This document shows positions 1 through 5,047 of a stretch of DNA of 7,704 nt, piece by piece. Within the stretch, counting starts at the first letter, position 1. Each line of letters opens with the position of its first letter. The stretch lies in NCBI GenBank assembly GCA_030598525.1, contig JAUVPT010000066.1, positions 1 to 7,704 on the forward strand, read 5' to 3'. The DNA is from Gemmatimonadota bacterium (GTDB lineage: Bacteria; Gemmatimonadota; Gemmatimonadetes; Palauibacterales; Palauibacteraceae). The position numbers were made by a program, and so were the translations under genes. The notes beneath the pieces were generated by a model. It was not told the DNA's origin. It saw only the letters and a program-made list of their open reading frames with translations, and did no database searches.

Positions 1-297
1 CACCTTCACCTGGAACCGGCCGGCGCTCATGGCGCCCAGGAGGCCCCCGATCACGACCCCGACCACCTCGATCACCAACCAGTTGCGGAGCGGGTTCTGG
101 CCGTCCGCCACGTAGCCGCCGATCGCAGGGTTGGCCTCCGTCCAGGCTGGTACCACCTCGTGGGCCGCGAGGGCGAGCGCCCGCTTCGGCAGCGCGCTGG
201 CGCCCAGGCCGTTTCCGACCACCAGGAACGTCGCCAGCAGCGTGAGGCCCAGCAGGACCCCTGCCACGTACGGGTTCCAGTATCTCCTTGCTTCCAT
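1..297 (-). CDS. YeeE/YedE family sulfur-compound transporter, N-terminal 99 codons (cut by window edge)
   Basis: The frame is open from an ATG at 297 down to base 1, so the 3' part lies outside the window. The visible 99 residues begin MEARRYWNPYVAGVLLGLTL and contain a first membrane helix at about residues 10-32, a GNGLGAS motif at 29-34, a loop, and a second helix at about 72-92 ending in GAMSAGRFQVKV. N-P-Y-x-A-G-V-x-L-G-L followed by G-x-G-L-G-A-S is typical of YeeE/YedE (DUF395) proteins, one of which (YeeE) is a known thiosulfate uptake channel. The family's conserved cysteines are not in the visible part, so transport competence cannot be judged. An AGGAG ribosome binding site (306-310) directly follows the upstream gene's stop, with 8 bases to the ATG, so the gene is almost certainly co-transcribed with the molybdoenzyme genes. 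Inference: it supplies or exchanges a sulfur substrate for the pathway. Confidence 0.78.
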   Translation of the reverse strand, partial: MEARRYWNPYVAGVLLGLTLLATFLVVGNGLGASALPKRALALAAHEVVPAWTEANPAIGGYVADGQNPLRNWLVIEVVGVVIGGLLGAMSAGRFQVKV

Positions 298-310
298 CTC
301 CCGTTCTCCT

Positions 311-1273
311 CTATCGCGAGGCCAGGTCGCTGACCCAACCGGAATGCTGTCCTGCATAGACGATGATCCAACGAAGGGCGAGTCCGCCGACCAGCACCAG
401 CACCGCCGTGAGGCGGGCCGGGACCGCGGAGTGCCGGTGCTCGATCCACTCCCCGACCAGCGGGGTGAGCAGACCGAGGGCCACGACCAGGGTCCAGAAC
501 GCCGCCGTGTAGGGACCGCCCATGATCGTATGAAGTCCGGCCCGGGAGGCCGCGCCGCCTGCCGCGAGGCCGATCATCCACAGGGCGAGAAGCAGCAGCT
601 CGACCGAGATGAGGCCCATGTCCACCCGGCTGAGCAACTCTTTCTCCCGCCGCTCGAGTCGATACAGCATCATGAATGCCGCGCCGGTGCTCAGGCCGGA
701 CACGAGGAAGAGCGGGCCGAGTATGGCCGAGTTCCACAGGGGGCGTGCGGCCATCGTCCCTAGCAGAACGCCCGTGTAGATACCCAGAGCCGCGCCAAGC
801 AAGATGTTGAGGGTCGCGAGCAGCGGCACGTGTGCGCTGACCCACGCGTCCAGCCTGCCGAGACCCGGCACCCGTTCGAGTCGCGCGAGCCACCGGTCCC
901 TGAGATCGGTCGGGGTCGAAACCCACGCCAACAGGATCGAAGCCGGATATACGCCGAGCAAGATCCACGAGCCCCAGGACATGGGCGAGGTCAGTTCGAA
1001 AGTGAAGTAGAACCGGAAGGCGTTGAACGGGTTCTCCAGGTCGAGCCACAGGAACAGCATCCCCACGCTGATCAGCACGGGCGCCGCCCACGGCAGCAGC
1101 TGCAGGGCGCGGGACCGCGGTCTGTCGGGATCACGCAGCGTCCACAGTCCGGCGATCACCATCAGTCCCGCCACCAGGCCGCCCAGGAACAGGTACACCG
1201 GCACCTCGTAGTGCCAGATGTGCATGCTCGGGTCTATGAGCGCGTTTACGCGCGTCGAAGTCGTCTCTTGCAT
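311..1273 (-). CDS. NrfD/PsrC-family quinone-interacting membrane subunit of a molybdoenzyme complex
   Basis: The 320-residue protein has eight predicted membrane helices, at about residues 23-45, 59-79, 96-118, 149-175, 182-203, 218-240, 258-278 and 288-308. That is the topology of the PsrC/NrfD anchors of polysulfide and related reductases. The first helix opens with MHIWHYEVPVYLFLGG, which resembles the PsrC segment holding its quinone-site histidine. A polar W-L-D-L-E-N-P stretch (76-82) and S-P-M-S-W-G-S-W (96-103) also recur in the family. Role by family: it anchors the ferredoxin and catalytic subunits to the membrane and passes electrons to or from menaquinone or ubiquinone. The ATG lies 7 bases after the ferredoxin stop and has no strong Shine-Dalgarno sequence, suggesting translational coupling. 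It contains no heme-type CXXCH motif. The substrate class cannot be told from this subunit alone. Confidence 0.9.
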   Translation of the reverse strand: MQETTSTRVNALIDPSMHIWHYEVPVYLFLGGLVAGLMVIAGLWTLRDPDRPRSRALQLLPWAAPVLISVGMLFLWLDLENPFNAFRFYFTFELTSPMSWGSWILLGVYPASILLAWVSTPTDLRDRWLARLERVPGLGRLDAWVSAHVPLLATLNILLGAALGIYTGVLLGTMAARPLWNSAILGPLFLVSGLSTGAAFMMLYRLERREKELLSRVDMGLISVELLLLALWMIGLAAGGAASRAGLHTIMGGPYTAAFWTLVVALGLLTPLVGEWIEHRHSAVPARLTAVLVLVGGLALRWIIVYAGQHSGWVSDLASR

Positions 1274-1280
1274 CTGTCTG

Positions 1281-1829
1281 TCACTTCAGGAAGAAGTGCT
1301 TGGGACGGGTCCCGGCGTCAGGCAGAAGCGCGTACGCCTCGCGCACCCTCAGCACCCGGGACACTTCGCTCTCGGGGTCGTTCAGGTCCCCGAAATAGAT
1401 GCTCTTCGTGGGGCAGACCTCCTGGCACGCCGTCGTCGGCGTCCCGTTCTCGACCCGGTGCACGCAGAATGTGCACTTGTCGATCGCCCCGGTGCGCGGA
1501 TCGATGAACCTCGCGTCGTACGGGCATGCCGCGATGCACGCCTTGCAGCCGGTGCACTTCGACTCGGTGACCTGGACGGTGCCGCCAGGACCGTAGTGCG
1601 AGGCGCCCGTCGGACACACCGACACGCAGGGTGCATCCTCGCAGTGATTGCAGCGCTCGGACCGAATCTCCATGGCCAGATTCGGGAACGAGCCCGAGGT
1701 CGCCGTGAAGATCCAGTCGCGCGAGAACCCCTCCGCCACGTCGTTCTCGGTCTTGCAGGCGATGACGCAGGCCGCACAGGCCACGCAGGTTCGCGTGTCG
1801 ACGACCATGCCGTAGCTGACCGCGCTCAT
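1281..1829 (-). CDS. Four-cluster [4Fe-4S] ferredoxin subunit (PsrB/PhsB/NrfC type)
   Basis: This 182-residue protein has 16 cysteines in four groups: C15-x2-C18-x2-C21-x3-C25, C60-x2-C63-x4-C68-x3-C72, C92-x2-C95-x2-C98-x3-C102 and C119-x2-C122-x12-C135-x3-C139. This is the usual ligand set for four [4Fe-4S] clusters in the electron-transfer subunit of molybdopterin oxidoreductases, and the length fits PsrB. It has no signal peptide of its own. By family knowledge it is exported bound to the Tat-carrying catalytic subunit, then relays electrons between that subunit and the NrfD-like anchor. Its ATG overlaps the catalytic subunit's TGA in an ATGA (1826-1829), so the two are translationally coupled and probably made in equal amounts. 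All cluster ligands are intact, so it looks functional. Confidence 0.93.
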   Translation of the reverse strand: MSAVSYGMVVDTRTCVACAACVIACKTENDVAEGFSRDWIFTATSGSFPNLAMEIRSERCNHCEDAPCVSVCPTGASHYGPGGTVQVTESKCTGCKACIAACPYDARFIDPRTGAIDKCTFCVHRVENGTPTTACQEVCPTKSIYFGDLNDPESEVSRVLRVREAYALLPDAGTRPKHFFLK

Positions 1830-4102
1830 GCCACTACCTCCTCGGCCACCACGACCGGCTCATCGACCGCCGGTTCGTCCTCCACCACGTCTGCCGCCCG
1901 GAGGAAAGTCACGAAGTTCACGTTCATGCCGGTCCCGCCCATGATCGGATCGACCTTGTAGCGGGTGATCAGCTCGTTGTCATCGATTCCCTTCCCATGA
2001 ACGAAGCGGAGCTTGGGCGCCCGGCGCCCATATCCGTGTACGACGTACACGGCGTCGGGGCGGATGCGGCCGGTCACCTTGACCGGGGCGGAGAAGCTGG
2101 AGCGCTTGCCGTCCTGGTTCTGCAGGTAGACACGCTCGCCGTCCTCCAGGCCCCACCGGCGGGCCACGTCGCGATTCACCCACACCTCGTTTTCCCGGTA
2201 GACCTCCGAGAGAAGCCGGTTGTTCGTCGTGCGGCCGAACGTGTGTACGGGCGCGCGCCCGAACAGGAGGCGGTAATAGCCCTCGGGTGGCTCCTCGAGC
2301 TTCGAGTGGTCGTAGGTCGGCATGGGGTCGAAGCCGAGTGCGGCGAGCTTCGGCGAGTACAGCTCGATCTTACCCGAGTCCGTGTAGAACTCGGGAACGG
2401 CGCCTTCCTCGAAGTAGAGGGGACCGGGTTTCCCGCGGATCACTCCCTGCTCTTTCATGACCTCGCAGTCGAGTCCGGCGGCCTCGAGCCTCGTCTTTGC
2501 GTACTCGATCGAGTCCTTCCACGGGAAGAACTCGGGAAGCCCGATGCGCTTGCCGAGCTCGCGGGCCATCCACCAGCCCGGCTTGCTGTCGTACATCGGA
2601 GGAACGACCTCTTGCCGCACCGCGACATAAGGTTCGCGCCACCACGGGTTGTACAGCTCGTCGCACCGCTCGAGGTAGGTCGCCTCGGGCAGGACCACGT
2701 CCGACCAGCCCACGATTTCGGCCGGAAGCACGTCCACGGTGACCAGGAAGTCCAGTTCCTGTATGGCCTTGTAGGTATTCTCCGGGTCGGGCAGCGTGGT
2801 GGGCAGATTGGAGCCGTACACCATCCAGGCCTTGATCGCCGAGTCTCCACGCACTCCGGTGATCGCCGCATCACATACGCCCTGCGCGAGTACCTGGTCA
2901 CCGAGAGGGTAGTCGCTCGGCGCAGGCCTGTCGGCTGCCTGCGCATCCGGCTTCAGGTATCCCGGATACTCGTACGGAGGCAATTGGATCTGCGACGGAA
3001 CGAAGAACCCGCCCTTCCGGCCCCACGAACCGAGGAGCGCGTTCAGGAGCGCGATCGCGCGAGACCGCTGCGTGTCGTCGCCATACCACGTGACATGCCG
3101 GCCCGGGTGGACCAGGGTCGCGGGGCGGGCGGCCCCCATGGCCCGGGCGGTGCGTCGGATCACGTCGGGCTCTATGCCGGTGCGCGGGTAGGCCCACTCG
3201 GGAGTGAACGCCTTCACGTGCTCCGCGAGTTGCTCGAACCCGTACGCGTACCGCTCGATGTAGTCGCGGTCGTACAGCTCCTCGCCGATGATCACGTTCA
3301 TCCACGCAAGCAGCAGGGCGGTGTCCGTGCCAGGCTTGATCGGAAGCCACCAGCGCGATTTCGAGGCGGCGACCGAGTATCGCGGATCCACCGTGATGAT
3401 GTCCGCCTCGTTCCGGATCGCGTCCGCGAAATCCTGCACCTGCGTGTTGTGCATGTTCTCGCCCAGGTGGCTGCCGATCAGGACGAGGCAGCGAGCGTTT
3501 CGGATGTCGGTATTCTCGGGGGACCCGACGCCGGCTCCGAACGTGAGATCGAACCCGACCTCTCTCGGGCCGCGGCATTGGGCGTACGAAGGCGCGGCGA
3601 TGTTCGGCGAGCCGTGCGCCTTGACCAGGTGCTTCATCCAACTCCCGCCGTAGCCGTGTGAGAACAGCGCGAGCGCTGCCGCACCGTGCTCCGCCTTGAT
3701 GCGCTCGAAGTTCTCGGCCACGACGCCCAGGGCATCGTCCCACGACACGTCCTCGAAGACCTGTGAACCGCGTACATCGCGGCGGATCATCGGCTTCTTG
3801 AGACGATCGGGATCATACAGCAGGCCGGTACCGCCGGCTCCGCGTGGGCACAGGTGCCCGTTCGAGAGGGGGTCCTTCGGATTCCCCTTGATCTTGGTGA
3901 CCCGGCCGTCTTTCACATGCGCCAGGATCCCGCACTTCCAGAAACACAACTCGCAGAAAGAGGGAACGACCCGGTCTCCGTCCGTCCCCGGGTCCGCTGT
4001 CGGATTTCCATATCGACCGTACCAGTCGGTCGTCAGTCCGCCGGCCACGGCGGCGCCCGCGGCGCCATACCCGCCGACGCGGATGAACTGTCTACGCTTC
4101 AT
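1826..4102 (-). CDS. Tat-exported molybdopterin oxidoreductase, catalytic subunit (polysulfide/thiosulfate reductase PsrA/PhsA-like)
   Basis: With the ATG at 4102 the protein has 758 residues, close to PsrA/PhsA. It starts MKRRQFIRVGGYGAAGAAVAGG, a twin-arginine signal (RRQFI), placing it outside the cytoplasmic membrane. The N-terminal [4Fe-4S] motif is C50-x2-C53-x3-C57-x27-C85. A cysteine in SYAQCRGPREVGFD (about residue 176) is at the place of the Mo ligand of PsrA-type enzymes. Molybdopterin-domain signatures follow: SHLGEN near 211, IITVDPRYS near 235, and MVYGSNLPTTLPDP near 427. The C-terminal dinucleotide-binding domain includes LLFGRAPVHTFGRTTNN near 612. TtrA and SoeA are considerably longer and so fit less well. 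A GTG eight codons upstream (4126) is possible, but GGGAG nine bases before 4102 and the Tat motif position favour 4102. The start overlaps the regulator's end by 11 bases and the stop overlaps the ferredoxin start by 4. Likely reaction: quinone-linked reduction or oxidation of an inorganic sulfur species; the substrate is inferred from context. Confidence 0.92.
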   Translation of the reverse strand: MKRRQFIRVGGYGAAGAAVAGGLTTDWYGRYGNPTADPGTDGDRVVPSFCELCFWKCGILAHVKDGRVTKIKGNPKDPLSNGHLCPRGAGGTGLLYDPDRLKKPMIRRDVRGSQVFEDVSWDDALGVVAENFERIKAEHGAAALALFSHGYGGSWMKHLVKAHGSPNIAAPSYAQCRGPREVGFDLTFGAGVGSPENTDIRNARCLVLIGSHLGENMHNTQVQDFADAIRNEADIITVDPRYSVAASKSRWWLPIKPGTDTALLLAWMNVIIGEELYDRDYIERYAYGFEQLAEHVKAFTPEWAYPRTGIEPDVIRRTARAMGAARPATLVHPGRHVTWYGDDTQRSRAIALLNALLGSWGRKGGFFVPSQIQLPPYEYPGYLKPDAQAADRPAPSDYPLGDQVLAQGVCDAAITGVRGDSAIKAWMVYGSNLPTTLPDPENTYKAIQELDFLVTVDVLPAEIVGWSDVVLPEATYLERCDELYNPWWREPYVAVRQEVVPPMYDSKPGWWMARELGKRIGLPEFFPWKDSIEYAKTRLEAAGLDCEVMKEQGVIRGKPGPLYFEEGAVPEFYTDSGKIELYSPKLAALGFDPMPTYDHSKLEEPPEGYYRLLFGRAPVHTFGRTTNNRLLSEVYRENEVWVNRDVARRWGLEDGERVYLQNQDGKRSSFSAPVKVTGRIRPDAVYVVHGYGRRAPKLRFVHGKGIDDNELITRYKVDPIMGGTGMNVNFVTFLRAADVVEDEPAVDEPVVVAEEVVA

Positions 4103-4445
4103 GGCCCACCACTCCCGGGTGCTCACTGAGCCTGTGGGTGAAGTGTTCTCCGGTCTCCGGGTGCACCCACTCGCACACCGTGTCCATCAGCTGGTGTGCG
4201 ACGGGCTCGACGAGCTCGAGGTGCACTTCGGTGCCGCATCTGCGAGCGATCACCAGGCCACCCGAACGCAGCGCGCCCACGTGACGAGCGACCGTGGACT
4301 GTGGCCACCCGAGCTTCTCGATCAGGTCGCGCTGCGTCGTGTACAGGCCAGATCCGAGAAGACACGCGATCTCGAGCCGGCCGGGGTGCGAGAGCGCCTT
4401 GAAGACCCGGGCAGCTCGCTTGAGATCCTGCGGATCGGTAATCAT
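4092..4445 (-). CDS. ArsR-family winged-helix regulator with SqrR/BigR-like cysteine pair
   Basis: This 117-residue protein has an ArsR-type fold. FKALSHPGRLEIACLL (about 15-30) is the usual second-helix signature, Q50-S-T-V-A-R-H-V-G-A-L-R-S-G-G-L-V is the recognition helix region, and IARRCGTEVHLELVEP is the wing. There are three cysteines: C28 in the RLEIAC helix, C70 at the wing and C91 in the last helix (HQLMDTVC). By my recollection of SqrR/BigR, C28 and C91 fall where those repressors hold the two cysteines that form a polysulfide bridge. The metal-binding CxC of ArsR/SmtB helix 3 is absent. It is the first gene of the molybdoenzyme operon, preceded by an AGGTGA ribosome binding site and a perfect inverted repeat. 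Inference: an autoregulating repressor released by reactive sulfur species. The C-terminus is histidine-rich (H95, H101, H104, H109, H115), so metal sensing remains possible. Confidence 0.9.
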   Translation of the reverse strand: MITDPQDLKRAARVFKALSHPGRLEIACLLGSGLYTTQRDLIEKLGWPQSTVARHVGALRSGGLVIARRCGTEVHLELVEPVAHQLMDTVCEWVHPETGEHFTHRLSEHPGVVGHEA

Positions 4446-4465
4446 GCCGCGTCACCTGTTTCCGC

Positions 4466-4485
4466 GTATCCGGAAAACCGGATAC
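4466..4485. promoter_or_regulatory. Perfect inverted repeat, candidate ArsR operator
   Basis: GTATCCGG (4466-4473), an AAAA spacer, then CCGGATAC (4478-4485) form a perfect 8-bp inverted repeat with a 4-base centre. It lies 20 bases upstream of the regulator's ATG at 4445. The size and symmetry suit a dimeric winged-helix repressor, and ArsR proteins commonly repress their own operons. It would also fold as an 8-bp RNA hairpin in the leader just before the ribosome binding site. No T-run follows on the minus strand, so it is not an intrinsic terminator. Confidence 0.6.
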
Positions 4486-4556
4486 TCATTCCCCGTGAAA
4501 AGCCGCCAGGCACTCGAAACGCCGGACGGCCGTAGTCGTGATTTATTTCACAAGAA

Positions 4557-4586
4557 CAAAAATATGAATATCCGAATAAGCGACAA
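4557..4586 (-). promoter_or_regulatory. Candidate promoter of the arsR-molybdoenzyme operon
   Basis: On the minus strand TTGTCG (4586-4581) is followed after 16 bases by TATTTT (4564-4559), each matching the sigma-70 -35 and -10 consensus at 4 of 6 positions. The same stretch reads as ATTG, 19 bases, then TATTTTTG (4564-4557), which fits the Bacteroidota consensus TTTG-N19-TAnnTTTG. It is in the most AT-rich part of an otherwise GC-rich window and would give a leader of about 105 bases before the regulator's ATG. No better promoter is visible in this gap. Confidence 0.5.
4568..4579. promoter_or_regulatory. Second operator-like site inside the promoter spacer
   Basis: The near-palindrome TATCCGAATA (4569-4578) has one mispaired position and sits centrally in the spacer of the candidate promoter. 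The 12-mer ATATCCGAATAA (4568-4579) matches 9 of 12 bases of the first half of the inverted repeat at 4466, GTATCCGGAAAA, sharing the core TATCCG. A repressor bound here would block polymerase directly. Support is by sequence similarity and position only. Confidence 0.4.
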
Positions 4587-4588
4587 TC

Positions 4589-4600
4589 GTACTTAAGTAC
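4589..4600. repeat. 12-bp perfect palindrome upstream of the promoter
   Basis: GTACTTAAGTAC reads the same on both strands and lies just upstream of the candidate -35 element at 4581-4586. It could be an activator site, but it shares no clear sequence with the TATCCG sites. Single short palindromes also arise by chance. Confidence 0.3.
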
Positions 4601-4665
4601 CCATCGTGAAGGCCTGTCAGGAATGGCTCAGAACGGAGGGTGGCACGGCGTCGTGGGCTTGAGTT

Positions 4666-4694
4666 CCCCGCCGGCTCGCCAGGAGCCGGCGGGG
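4666..4694 (-). terminator. Strong GC hairpin after the 77-residue membrane protein gene, possible terminator
   Basis: CCCCGCCGGCTC (4666-4677) pairs perfectly with GAGCCGGCGGGG (4683-4694) around a 5-base loop, giving a 12-bp stem. It starts 31 bases beyond the small gene's stop codon (4725-4727). No T-run follows on either strand (minus continues AACTCAAG), so it is not a classical intrinsic terminator. Its position between two transcription units suggests a transcript end, or a 3'-end-stabilising structure. Confidence 0.45.
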
Positions 4695-4724
4695 CGGAAC
4701 ACACACGCTCTTCTTCTCAGGCGC

Positions 4725-4958
4725 TCAGTCCTGGCGTGTGTGCCGGACCGCGTACACGTAGGTGCGCGAAAGGGCCCACTCGGCCACCCCCTGCACTTCC
4801 CGATTCACCCATCCAGCAGCCGCATCCCAGGCGTGGGACCACGCCAGGAACAGGGGCCGGAACACGGCCAGGCTGAACAGGAAACCCAGGGTCAGGACGA
4901 ACAGGATCGGTATCGCCCACGCGGCGACGATGAGTGGGATGCCTATGAGCTGGAGCAT
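4725..4958 (-). CDS. Small hydrophobic membrane protein of unknown function, 77 residues
   Basis: The protein begins MLQLIGIPLIVAAWAIPILF. Residues 3-39 are almost wholly hydrophobic, enough for one long or two short membrane helices. An amphipathic, Trp-rich second half (LAWSHAWDAAAGWVNREVQGV) and a basic end (VYAVRHTRQD) follow. The same frame is open further upstream to 5150, but the ATG at 4958 is preceded by AAGGAGGT (4963-4970) at good spacing. The upstream part also overlaps the end of the peptidase gene, so 4958 is the real start. It lies 89 bases after the peptidase stop and before a 12-bp hairpin, so it may be the last gene of that unit. I do not recognise a family and no catalytic motif is visible; a small accessory or membrane-stress protein is only a guess. 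Confidence 0.75.
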   Translation of the reverse strand: MLQLIGIPLIVAAWAIPILFVLTLGFLFSLAVFRPLFLAWSHAWDAAAGWVNREVQGVAEWALSRTYVYAVRHTRQD

Positions 4959-4962
4959 GCCT

Positions 4963-4970
4963 ACCTCCTT
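4963..4970 (-). promoter_or_regulatory. Consensus Shine-Dalgarno that fixes the start of the 77-residue gene
   Basis: AAGGAGGT on the minus strand lies 4 bases before the ATG at 4958. It is the strongest ribosome binding site seen in the window and suggests high translation of a small membrane protein. Confidence 0.8.
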
Positions 4971-5047
4971 GGGTGGGTCATCCCTATGCTGTTCACTACA
5001 CCGGAGACACGCGATCGATTCGTCGCGCGCCCCGGAAGGAAGATCGA

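Noticed and set aside
72..1091. Open frame of 339 codons on the minus strand overlapping the NrfD and YeeE genes
   Set aside because: It gives an Arg/Gly/Ala-rich translation with no membrane helices, while the overlapping frames encode clear NrfD-like and YeeE/YedE-like proteins.
1218..1961. Plus-strand open frame of 247 codons opposite the ferredoxin gene
   Set aside because: It shows shadow-frame composition, has no ribosome binding site of note, and lies opposite a gene with 16 correctly spaced cluster cysteines.
2957..2969. GTATCC-C-GGATAC palindrome resembling the ArsR operator
   Set aside because: It lies inside the molybdoenzyme coding sequence, has a 1-base rather than 4-base-plus-GG centre, and follows from the codons for E-Y-P-G-Y. 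An internal operator is not needed to explain it.
1997..3661. Long open frame of 554 codons on the plus strand opposite the molybdoenzyme gene
   Set aside because: Its translation is Arg/Val/His-rich low-complexity sequence without motifs. It is the antisense shadow of a well-conserved gene in high-GC DNA.
4092..4445. Reading the regulator as an arsenic sensor of an ars operon
   Set aside because: There is no arsenate reductase, arsenite pump or methyltransferase nearby, and the helix-3 metal-binding CxC is absent. The downstream genes are a PsrABC-like set.
4557..4586. Riboswitch in the leader of the ArsR operon
   Set aside because: The roughly 105-base leader holds one simple hairpin and no recognisable aptamer core such as a molybdenum-cofactor or SAM fold.
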